From positions 1-31,775 of the forward strand of contig JALBYC010000047.1 of NCBI GenBank assembly GCA_023212645.1: a DNA stretch of 31,775 nucleotides, in the 5' to 3' direction. Shown here piece by piece: positions 1 to 7,806 of the stretch; within the stretch, counting starts at the first letter, position 1, and every line of letters begins with the position of its first letter. Below the pieces are notes generated by a model. The model was not told where the DNA came from. It saw nothing but the letters and a program-made list of their open reading frames with translations, and did not search any database. Origin of the DNA: Farysia itapuensis (taxonomy: Eukaryota; Basidiomycota; Ustilaginomycetes; Ustilaginales; Ustilaginaceae). The translations under genes and the position numbers were made by a program.

Positions 1-112
1 GGATGTGTATACACATGCGAAAACACAGTGAAAACACAATTTTCAAAAACACCGAACACCGTGTGGGCCAACCCTACACACAGGAACTCGTAAGCCTTTG
101 TCATCTGAGACT

Positions 113-118
113 CACGTG
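113..118. promoter_or_regulatory. CACGTG box upstream of MAK16
   Basis: A palindromic CACGTG, in fuller form TCACGTGA, lies about 98 bp upstream of the MAK16 ATG. This is the core bound by bHLH factors of the Cbf1 type. Similar boxes precede NOP12 and PCNA in this window. The function is inferred from sequence only. Confidence 0.4.
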
Positions 119-215
119 ATGTGGAATTTCTCGAGACCTGGAATTTTTTTGGACGACATTGGGTTGGACGCATGGTAGGCCATGTCTTGAGCTTGCACAC
201 CACACACCTCCAAAG

Positions 216-1229
216 ATGCAGTCGGACGACGTGATATGGACCATCATTGGCCACGAGTTTTGCTCCTACAAGATCAAGTCCAAGACACACTCGACGTTTT
301 GCCGGAATGAGTACAACTTGACTGGCTTGTGCAATCGTCAATCGTGTCCGCTAGCAAACTCCCGCTATGCCACGGTCCGCGAAAAGGAAGGTATCGTCTA
401 TCTCTACGTCAAGACAGCAGAACGTGCGCACTCACCACGCAGGCAATGGGAGCGTATCAAGCTGTCAAACAACTACAGTCGAGCGTTGGAACAGCTGGAC
501 AAAGAACTCATCTACTGGCCCAAATTTATAACACACAAGGCAAAGCAGCGTCTGACCAAAATTACACAGTATCTAATCAAACTACGACGTATCAAGCTGA
601 AAGAGGATCAGGAACAGCAACCACAGCTCGTCTCGATCAAGAAAAAGACTGAGCGTCGGGAAAAGACGCGAGAATTCAAGGCGCTCAAAGCCGCTCGTCT
701 CGAAAAGTCGATTGAAAAGGAGCTGTTGGAGCGTTTGAAGTCTGGAGCGTACGGCGATGCGCCGCTCAACGTCAATGAAGATGTTTGGAACCAGGTCCTC
801 GAGAGTCGCAAGGCCAATGAAGAGCAAAGCCTGCAGCTCCAAGACGAGGAAACTGATGAAGAACTGGAAGAGGACATTGAAGAAATGGACCGCATGATGG
901 AAGAGTTTGAAGAGGAAGACGAAGGCGTTGGGCAGCGAGAATTCGTGTCAGACGATGACGATGACGAGGAAGATTCAGAGGGCGATCTCGAAGATTTGGA
1001 TCTGTACGACACAGACGGCAACTCGATCGCTTCTGACTCTGACGCCGACGAAGCAAGTGACGACGATGACAGCGTCGACAAGGGCAAGAAACGTACCCTC
1101 CCATCCTCGAGCTCCAAGAAGCCACCCACGAAAAAGCCATTCCCTCGCAAACCAAAAGGACCTCAGATCGAGATCGAGTACGAACAGGAGACAGAGCCTC
1201 TCACCAAAGAAGCGCTCGCCAACTGGTAG
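216..1229 (+). CDS. MAK16: MAK16, 60S ribosome biogenesis factor
   Basis: This intronless gene encodes about 337 residues. The N-terminus starts MQSDDVIWTIIGHEFCSYK and continues through CRNEYNLTGLCNRQSCPLAN, the hallmark of Mak16, including its conserved cysteines. Residues 1 to about 190 match the L28e/Mak16 core, with the conserved WPKFITHKAKQRLTKITQYL helix and the KKTERREKTREFKAL and ELLERLKSGAYGD blocks. The tail (about 205-300) is strongly acidic (Asp/Glu runs), followed by a basic Lys/Ser stretch, as usual for the family. Mak16 is a nucleolar protein that, from family knowledge, joins early pre-60S particles and is needed for 27S pre-rRNA processing and 25S stability. The open frame extends upstream to a TTG at 159, but the family start is the ATG at 216. 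Upstream AUGs at 172 and 182 could affect translation. A CACGTG box lies about 100 bp upstream. Confidence 0.95.
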   Translation: MQSDDVIWTIIGHEFCSYKIKSKTHSTFCRNEYNLTGLCNRQSCPLANSRYATVREKEGIVYLYVKTAERAHSPRRQWERIKLSNNYSRALEQLDKELIYWPKFITHKAKQRLTKITQYLIKLRRIKLKEDQEQQPQLVSIKKKTERREKTREFKALKAARLEKSIEKELLERLKSGAYGDAPLNVNEDVWNQVLESRKANEEQSLQLQDEETDEELEEDIEEMDRMMEEFEEEDEGVGQREFVSDDDDDEEDSEGDLEDLDLYDTDGNSIASDSDADEASDDDDSVDKGKKRTLPSSSSKKPPTKKPFPRKPKGPQIEIEYEQETEPLTKEALANW

Positions 1230-1497
1230 AAGCAACCCATCGACTACACACATATATCCATCACACTGCATTCAACTTTCCGTTCATCTGCGCACGCAAA
1301 AAAGTTTCCAGAGAGATGGGGTTTCATGCATTGGTCAGCTCGCTCGTGTGAGCGGCGAAAGCTGAGTCTAAGGCTTGTATGTACACGCGGCGCAGCAGCT
1401 GATGCCGCGCCGGACAACTAGATTGAAGCAGGGGAGAGGGGGCGACATTAAGGGAAAGTGTCTTTGTGGAACGGGAAGTGGTTTGGGTGGCGACAGC

Positions 1498-3294
1498 TTA
1501 GTAGACGCCGCCGTAGGCATCTTCGGGGTCTGCAAGGGAGGATGCAGTGCTGAGGGGTCTCTGACCGGCAGAGAGGCCGCGGGTGTTGTCCGGCACGAGG
1601 TTTCGCACCGAGAGCTGGTTGCTGTTGTGGTGGTTGGGCGCACTGATGTGGTTCGAGTACTGGTGTTGAGTGGGACCGGGCTGGACGTTGGGCAGGTCTG
1701 GTGTGCCGGAGCGGTCCGATGTTCCGGGACGGCCGTGGGTTGCAGACTCTCGTTCTTCCATGGGCGTGTAAGCGGGGGCCGGTGTCGCAGTGTAGTTGGA
1801 CGCAGAGCGATTGAGCGAAGATTGGTGGGCGAGTCCAGCAGCAAGTGCTTCCGCAGCTGCCACGCTGGATCGCTGTTGGTCTCGTCGGTTTTCCTGCGAG
1901 GAAGCTGAGCCAATGGATCCCGAGCCCGAGCTTCGCGATTTGGCAAGGTACTGTCCCGGCTGAACGCGGTCGAGGTGAGCGTAGGGGTTGTTGACATTGT
2001 TACCCTGCTGGTTGCGGCCAACACCAGCGATCGTATAGGGATCACCGCCGAATGCGGCAAGCGGAGGCAGTTGGGGGACGGGAGAGATGCTGCGACCCTG
2101 GTGTTGAGCCGCTGCATAAGGGTCCTCCATGTATCCACCATGAGGGTAGCCGTTGCCTGCAAATGCGGCCGAGGGCGCGCCGTAGTCTTGCGAAGGAGCC
2201 AGGTTGGACATGTGGGAGAAATCGCCATCCTTGTAGTACCCACCGATCTGAGGAACCTGTTGCTGCTGTTGCTGATGCTGAGCGTGTCGAGCAAACATGG
2301 TCGGGGGACGAGGACCGCCTTCGTTGTGAGCGACCACAGCGCCGGCAGCTGCGCCAGCTGCACCGGCCATAACGCCAGCGCTAATGCCAGACTCGTACTG
2401 CGGACCGCTAAATGCACCCACGTTGTTGAACTGTTGGTGGTGTTCCGACATTTCTGGCGACATTCCATCCAACCCGCCATTGTGACCATCGTCCGAGTCA
2501 AAGTTGTCCGGAATCATAGTGCTGTGACGGTGGAATTCGTCGCGGTCGAAGGGGTTACCTTCGTACGGGTCCGACTTCTTGTTGTACTTTTTGAAGAGGA
2601 AGCCGATCAGACCGGAGAGCACCACGACACCCACGAGAGAGCCGGCGACGATACCGATAATGGGACCGGCTTCTGACGAGGTAGACTTGGTGGACTGGGT
2701 GGCTGACGCGACGGTTGCTTGCGTTCGCGTAGGGGTCGAGGTGACTACCATGGTAGCGGTGACGGGTGTGATGGAAGTGGCAGAGGTAGACGTGGACGAG
2801 GCGCGCGTGCTAGACGATGTCGAAGTGCTCGTTGTGGATGTGGTTGTTGTAGAGCTGACGCGCGAGCTCGTGGTAGTTGTGGTGGAAGAAACGGCAGTGA
2901 GACTGCTGAGGATCTGATCAATCAGGTCGGAAGAGGAGCTAGAGTCTGTGGACGTGGTTCTGGCGGCGGCAGAGGTAGAAGAGGAGGTGGGTGTGGCCCT
3001 GTCACGCGTACTGCTGGCAGATGTCGAAGTGGTCTCATTGCCAGTGTCGTCGGAAGTGGTATCGGTATTGTCGCTGCTGGAGCCTTTAGCAGACCCGCCA
3101 GTACCGCCCATGGCAGGAGCAGCATTGGCAAAGCCGCCGCTCGACTTCTCGTTGCCTAGGATCCCTGCCTGTCTAGCTTGCAGGGGCACAGATTCAATGT
3201 AGTCTCGGACAGCGTTACTGAGTTGGGTGCCGTCATCGACGAGACGGCGTTTGTGACGTCGCATACGCGGCACAGGGGCGACGACGTTGGACAT
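1498..3294 (-). CDS. Ser/Thr-rich single-pass membrane protein, function unknown
   Basis: A 598-residue protein with ATG at 3294 and TAA at 1498. Residues 1-40 are polar and basic at the start (RMRRHKRR) with no hydrophobic signal peptide. Residues about 70-208 are almost entirely Ser/Thr/Ala, typical of an O-glycosylated ectodomain. A single membrane segment runs about 210-233 (PIIGIVAGSLVGVVVLSG) and is followed by the basic stop-transfer stretch KKYNKK. The remaining 360 residues form a polar, Gly/Asn/Gln/Ser-rich tail with a short poly-Gln near 330. The layout resembles fungal Mid2/Wsc-type cell-wall stress sensors, but I see no WSC cysteine domain, so this is resemblance of architecture only. 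It may be a type III (N-out, signal-less) protein, or a short upstream exon may have been missed. A second protein of the same plan lies at 5543-7228. I do not recognise a named orthologue. Confidence 0.75.
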   Translation of the reverse strand: MSNVVAPVPRMRRHKRRLVDDGTQLSNAVRDYIESVPLQARQAGILGNEKSSGGFANAAPAMGGTGGSAKGSSSDNTDTTSDDTGNETTSTSASSTRDRATPTSSSTSAAARTTSTDSSSSSDLIDQILSSLTAVSSTTTTTSSRVSSTTTTSTTSTSTSSSTRASSTSTSATSITPVTATMVVTSTPTRTQATVASATQSTKSTSSEAGPIIGIVAGSLVGVVVLSGLIGFLFKKYNKKSDPYEGNPFDRDEFHRHSTMIPDNFDSDDGHNGGLDGMSPEMSEHHQQFNNVGAFSGPQYESGISAGVMAGAAGAAAGAVVAHNEGGPRPPTMFARHAQHQQQQQQVPQIGGYYKDGDFSHMSNLAPSQDYGAPSAAFAGNGYPHGGYMEDPYAAAQHQGRSISPVPQLPPLAAFGGDPYTIAGVGRNQQGNNVNNPYAHLDRVQPGQYLAKSRSSGSGSIGSASSQENRRDQQRSSVAAAEALAAGLAHQSSLNRSASNYTATPAPAYTPMEERESATHGRPGTSDRSGTPDLPNVQPGPTQHQYSNHISAPNHHNSNQLSVRNLVPDNTRGLSAGQRPLSTASSLADPEDAYGGVY

Positions 3295-4070
3295 GATGGT
3301 AGTTGTGGTGGTTGTGAGGTGTAGCGTAGAGCCAGTGAGGAGAAGACTAGGGATCCAGCCCTATGAATCAATGTACGACGACCAAGGAGTGGGAGTGAAG
3401 ACTGGGAGCAGAGAGCGATATGGTAGAGACGAGAGGTTTGCAACCCACGTTTGGGGAATGAAAGTGGCCGATGTTGTGAAGTAGCCGAGCGGCAGCCCAC
3501 AAAGGGGCCAATGGGGGAACGAGCAGCGCGAGGTCGCGGTCTGGTCGCGTGCAGCAACGGCGATCCGAGCTGGAAGGACAGGGGGGTTGGCCAGGCAGAA
3601 GGGCGACATGTCGAATAACGAAATTTCAAATCTAGGCTCGGCGTTGTGTAACATTCCTGCATGCACGCCATCCAAAGCGCCAGCACGCGTCCATCGACTT
3701 CGCGCCAAAGTGCCCCTTTCATTTCAAGTTTAGCTTTGCATCAGAGCCTTTCGGACAGCGCACGACTGCATACGAGCGAACCTTCTTTTGCAGCTAGTAA
3801 CGTCAGCCCCCTCGAATCGCGAGGCCGTTGTCACAGAATCAGGGGAGCGGGCGCGTGCTTATACTCGCCGCATGCCGTCGATCAATCCGCTACCCCACCG
3901 GCCAGACCCTTTGTTGCAACAACCCATTTCGCTCATGAAATTGTCAAGCAAAATCATGTCCACAAAAATCATCGTTTTAGTACACGCCGTGTTAGGCCAC
4001 ATCTGTACGACACCTTTGGTCTGTCATCAGGCCATTCGTGATTGGTTGCAGCAGAGAGGTCTCGAGTCTA
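3295..4070. other. Intergenic stretch between two minus-strand genes
   Basis: About 776 bp holding the promoter of the Ser/Thr-rich membrane protein gene and the 3' flank of the PXMP4-like gene. Overlapping open frames on both strands show no recognisable domains. One small ORF (3935-4129, +) is discussed as a weak candidate in the findings. No tRNA or repeat was seen. Confidence 0.5.
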
Positions 4071-4851
4071 TCATTCGTTGTGCCAGACCAGATTGCGCAG
4101 ACTGTAAGAAGGGAAAGAGTCAGCTATAATCTGTACACAACTGCGCAAAGAAAGACGGGACGAAACATACCTGTCCCAGCGTTCGCTCTTGTGGTAAAGA
4201 TAGTCCATGCTGTTGACCATGCCAGCCTGAATGGTTTCGCGCCTGTATTCGTGCAGCCACATGACGACGCCCCATGTGATGGTGGCGTAGACGGCAAATG
4301 CCTTCTTGTTGGTTGGTTTCGGCTTGCCTTTGGGGTAATTTGGTGGAGTATCTGCGCGCGGGAGAAAACTGGCCATGATACGACTGCTCGTATACAGCAC
4401 AATCTGTTCGTTGACCGGCGTGCGTTCGCCAAATACATAGTATCCACCGACCAGACCAGCGACAAGGCTATGCCATTGTGGGACGGGTCCCTTTCCTCCC
4501 ATGCCTTCGTACATCCGACGCAGGACAATGGTCAGAAACTTGTACAGCGGCGTGAACGTGCCCAGGTTGAGCGCGTGTTGCTTGGTGGCACGTAGGATGA
4601 AAGTCATCTTCTCTCTCGGTGTGCCCCTTCCAAACAGAAAGGTCATGACTAGCGCATGTGGCAGCCTGATCTTGGTACCGTATACCAACCCATTTCGACA
4701 CGCCTATGTGGCACGAGAAACAAATACGGTCAATCTACCGCGCAAATGCACGCACGAATAATCACCACTCTCTTACCTTGACAATGGTCAGCAGATCATG
4801 GTATGCAGGATTGAGCGCAATCTGCGTCAGTCGCTTCTCCAGATCCGACAT
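4071..4851 (-). CDS. PXMP4: PXMP4/PMP24-type peroxisomal membrane protein (3 exons)
   Basis: Exons at 4851-4777, 4703-4171 and 4101-4071 join into a 212-residue protein, to my recollection also the length of human PXMP4. Exon 1 gives 25 residues starting MSDLEKRL. Exon 2 opens with ACRNGLVYGTKIRLPHALV, matching the animal PXMP4 block RNGAVYGAKIRAPHALVMTF. Later conserved blocks include VAGLVGGYYVFGE, TWGVVMWLHEYRRET and SMDYLYHKSERWD. The last exon adds SLRNLVWHNE and a stop. Introns are 73 bp (4776-4704, GTAAGA...TAG) and 69 bp (4170-4102, GTATGT...CAG). The family belongs to the Tim17/Tim22/PMP24 group of small multi-pass proteins and sits in the peroxisomal membrane; its biochemical role is not well defined. 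No C-terminal SKL-type signal is seen, as expected for a membrane protein. The second intron is a multiple of three with no in-frame stop, so retention would insert 23 residues. Confidence 0.9.
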
Positions 4852-5542
4852 TGCTTGTCTATGCCCTGTTGAGCGAGATTCGGCGACAAAAGGGCGCAGG
4901 GCTTGGAGAGGACCAGTGAGTGGAGTGAATGCAAGGCCCCGCGACAATTCCTATTTTCCCGGGGAAGCGTTTTCGCCGACATCTTCTTCTTTTCTCTCAA
5001 CACACTTTGTTCCTTTCTCCTTTACCCGGTGAGTGCATAGCAAATCAACCTTCACCCTTTCTGCTCCACTGTTTCCAGCTAGCTCTCGCATTGTATATGA
5101 CTCTGGGACGCTTTAAGGCCATCCTTTTACAGCACCGGCTGATTCCGGCTTTTAATCGCCTTTTGAAATAATCATGGCATTGGGCTTGTGCCGACTGTAA
5201 TCTCTCAATTCAATCCCATGTGAAACGCAAAACCACCAGCCTAACAAGGGTCCCCCCCGCAAAGCGCAAAGCGCAAAGCGCAAAGTACAAAAAGTGCGAA
5301 AGTGCCGGCAAATGCAGTTGCAAGTTGCAACGCACACACAACAAAGGAAAGGAGCATGCAGCGCAGCCGCAAAGCGTTGGATTGAAGCTACAAAGATAAG
5401 CAGTAGCACGGACAGGATAAGTGTAGAAAGACATGAGCTGTGCCATGGACTGGCGGCGGAGAAAAAGCAGGCGGAGCAAAAGAATATACAGAAAGAACGA
5501 AGGTATGAGGAGGAAGGGGGGAACATGCAAGGGAGAGACGTA
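4852..5542. other. Intergenic stretch with heptamer repeat and possible small transcript
   Basis: About 690 bp upstream of the PXMP4-like gene and downstream of the next minus-strand gene. It contains a pyrimidine-rich run near 4982-5025, an intron-like GTGAGT...TTTCCAG segment (about 5030-5078) and a 24-codon ORF at 5097-5171 on the + strand, treated as a low-confidence candidate in the findings. It also carries the tandem heptamer at 5259-5285. No RNA gene was recognised. Confidence 0.45.
5259..5285. repeat. Tandem heptamer (GCAAAGC), about 4 copies
   Basis: The unit GCAAAGC repeats head to tail from 5259, with the fourth copy ending in T instead of C. It is preceded by a run of seven C. 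It is a short low-complexity array, not a telomeric repeat. Confidence 0.8.
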
Positions 5543-7228
5543 CTACTGAGACTGGTTTCCGTGGTCGATCATTTCGTTGTAACCGACGACTTCCTCTTCG
5601 TTGAGCGACGATCCTGCGACGCTCTGGTGTGCGGTGTAACGGTGGCCAGCGGATGCATCTGGCGTGTACAAAGACCTCATGCCTTGAAATTGCGACGAAC
5701 TGGGCTGTAATGTCAGCTGCGGGGCCTGGCTCGAGGCCGATCCTGCAGCTGCTCGAAGTGAAGCATAGTTTTTCATCGCCTCGTCTGGTGAGGAAAAGGC
5801 AGTGGGCGAGGCCATACCATTGTTGGCGGCATTTGGGTGGTGTGCTGGGTCAAGGTAGGAATCTCCGCTGGCGTCCGAGTGTCGCTGGGTCATACCGGCA
5901 AACATGTCGTGACCGTCGCCTTCCTGAAGGCTGTCGCGCATTCGGTCCAGGTCGCCGAGGCCGAGTGGACGAGGACCGTCGTTCTGCGTCGGGCTCATGA
6001 GCATCTCTTCGTTGTCCTCTGGATTGCGCATCTCGGCAGCTTCGGCGTAGACGAGACCATCGGAGAATTGCGAGTCGGGCCGGGCGTCCTGCGATCGGAA
6101 TCGTGCATCGAGCTGGGGTACTGCCGGAGCATCGGGGTCATAGTAAGAGTCCACTTGTTGAGAACGGTTGCCCTGCGAGCCACCGAAGCGAGACTGGGTC
6201 ATGGAAGGGCGACCCTCGGTCGAGTTGGCATAGCTGATACGCGACACTCGGTCGCCGCGCGTATTACCGGCAAAGGAGATGCGAGAAGTACGGTTGCCCT
6301 CTTCGTAAATTGACATACCGCGGGGCATGGCCTCTCGCATCTCGTTCTCGCTCGCGTAGACGGGAGTAATGTCGTCCATCTGTCGCGGCACACGGCCGCC
6401 CGCACCTCGACCTGTGAAGTTGCCAAAGGGGTCCATGTCGCGCGAAGGGCGTTGCATGTAAGAGGCGGGGCGTGTTCCGGGAAGAGGTCCGGCAGATCCG
6501 TCACCGCCCTGAGTCCAGTCGATAGAGATCCTGCTCATTCGCTTGTCCATGCTTTCAGCCCAGTCGACTGTCTTGTTGTGGCGCTTGATGTGGAGACGAC
6601 GAATCAAAAGACCCAGGCAGACGGCGACGACGACGAGTGGGCAGACAATGGCAGCTGTTTTACCTGCCGCTGTCAGCTGGCCAGCTTCGAAAAAGGCGGT
6701 CTTGACCGAGTTGGTGAGCTTTCCGAAAATCTGACTGGCCTCTGATTCACCGCTGGAAGGCACGTTGTAGTTGGCGGTAAAGGTTGGACCCATCGGGTTG
6801 GAACTGTCCCACGGCTCGTTGCCCGAGGGAACAATGTTGAACGAGACATCGACGGATGAGTCAGACTTGAGATCACGTCCCCACCATCGAGGATCGAGCT
6901 TTGTGGTGTACGTAGCCTGTCCGCTAGGGATACCCTGGAAGACGTGGATGGGCAAAGCTTGGTTTTGTTCCGAGGGAGAATAGACGTAGATGTCAATTTT
7001 GGTGGTGGATGAGTCGAGACAAGCCTTGTTCCAGGTAATGTCGGTGGTGTTGATGACACTGATCTGTTGGCCCGAAGTGGGTGCTACGTAGAGACCACCT
7101 GCGAGACAGTTGGCGGTGTTGTCAATGGTGGAGGACGACTGCCTTTTCACTAAGCTGTCGACATGGTGGATCTTGCGCTGGGTGAGCTTTTGGTGTTGTT
7201 GTAGATGGCGACGCGATTCGATCGTCAT
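5543..7228 (-). CDS. Single-pass membrane protein with beta-rich ectodomain, function unknown
   Basis: A 561-residue protein. The frame is open up to a GTG at 7408, but the first ATG is at 7228 (MTIESRRHLQ). The N-terminal 30 residues are basic and polar and end in a dibasic LVKR before QSSS, with no hydrophobic signal peptide. Residues about 40-160 look like a compact extracellular domain: Cys41 and Cys70, the motif DITWNKAC, alternating beta-strand-like KIDIYVYS and SVDVSFNIVPSG, and a conserved-looking RWWGRD. One membrane segment spans about 190-209 (KTAAIVCPLVVVAVCLGLLI), followed by RRLHIKRH. The tail of 350 residues is disordered, with three SRIS motifs (232, 315, 329) that look like basophilic kinase sites. 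Such fungal proteins are often annotated only as hypothetical; a cell-surface or stress-sensor role is a guess. The 5' flank is a long purine-rich tract on the + strand. Confidence 0.78.
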   Translation of the reverse strand: MTIESRRHLQQHQKLTQRKIHHVDSLVKRQSSSTIDNTANCLAGGLYVAPTSGQQISVINTTDITWNKACLDSSTTKIDIYVYSPSEQNQALPIHVFQGIPSGQATYTTKLDPRWWGRDLKSDSSVDVSFNIVPSGNEPWDSSNPMGPTFTANYNVPSSGESEASQIFGKLTNSVKTAFFEAGQLTAAGKTAAIVCPLVVVAVCLGLLIRRLHIKRHNKTVDWAESMDKRMSRISIDWTQGGDGSAGPLPGTRPASYMQRPSRDMDPFGNFTGRGAGGRVPRQMDDITPVYASENEMREAMPRGMSIYEEGNRTSRISFAGNTRGDRVSRISYANSTEGRPSMTQSRFGGSQGNRSQQVDSYYDPDAPAVPQLDARFRSQDARPDSQFSDGLVYAEAAEMRNPEDNEEMLMSPTQNDGPRPLGLGDLDRMRDSLQEGDGHDMFAGMTQRHSDASGDSYLDPAHHPNAANNGMASPTAFSSPDEAMKNYASLRAAAGSASSQAPQLTLQPSSSQFQGMRSLYTPDASAGHRYTAHQSVAGSSLNEEEVVGYNEMIDHGNQSQ

Positions 7229-7806
7229 GGTGAAATATCTATGCCGGCCTGGGCTGTTGGAAGAGAGCGTGATGGGGAAAGAGGAGGAGGGGGGAAACGA
7301 GAGGAGAGGGAGGGGCGAGATTTGAGAGGGGAACGGTATGGTGGGAGCAGAGGGGGAAAAGAGGGAGGGAGAACAAAGGGGCCAAAGTTGCACTCGAAAG
7401 ACCAACACCGCTCTTGCTCATGCATGCACACATCCGAGCATCACAAACAACAACAAACGCGCGAATTTGTATTCAACACGCCGAGCATCGGAAATTCAAT
7501 CCGCCCACCTAGGCCTTTAGGTTTTCAATGCGCCATGCGTGTGACCAGATCCAGGAGTTCTTTGTTCCATCGTCGGCGCGATTCCGATTCCCCGGTGTCA
7601 CAGTCACAGTCACTGTGACGGCATCGAGATGATGGTAGCGCTGCAAAATGACACTGATTCGTGCGAAAGACCCTTGCTCCCTCCCTTTACACGTGACCTA
7701 CCCGATTGACCCTTTTTTGGAAGTTTTTGTGAGAAAAAAAGTGCAACCAAGAAGACCCTTTTTTTAGCGGAAATGGAGCAACAGCATACACCTTCCTGTG
7801 ACCAAG
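7229..7806. promoter_or_regulatory. Divergent promoter region between membrane protein gene and NOP12
   Basis: This 578-bp region separates two divergently transcribed genes. Positions about 7260-7385 are strongly purine-biased on the + strand, giving a CT-rich leader for the minus-strand gene. A 17-bp palindrome lies at 7603-7619 and a CACGTG at 7690-7695. A short upstream ORF (7773-7814) overlaps the NOP12 start. No RNA gene was recognised. Confidence 0.5.
7690..7695. promoter_or_regulatory. CACGTG box upstream of NOP12
   Basis: A CACGTG hexamer lies about 112 bp upstream of the NOP12 ATG, in the context ACACGTGACC. Its spacing is close to that of the box in front of MAK16, another ribosome-assembly gene here. 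The binding factor is not known; a Cbf1-like bHLH protein is the natural guess. Confidence 0.4.

Noticed and set aside
3..16. 14-bp palindrome ATGTGTATACACAT at the left edge
   Set aside because: Perfect but short, alternating purine-pyrimidine sequence at the window edge, without a second copy or a clear target gene.
159..215. N-terminal extension of MAK16 by 19 residues
   Set aside because: The extension begins at TTG, not ATG, and the family start MQSDD is at 216. The same reasoning removed non-ATG extensions of the 5543-7228, NOP12, DHA1 transporter and COQ fusion genes.
3156..3722. 188-codon minus-strand frame in front of the Ser/Thr-rich gene
   Set aside because: It overlaps the real gene out of frame, has no recognisable domain and looks like promoter sequence translated by chance.
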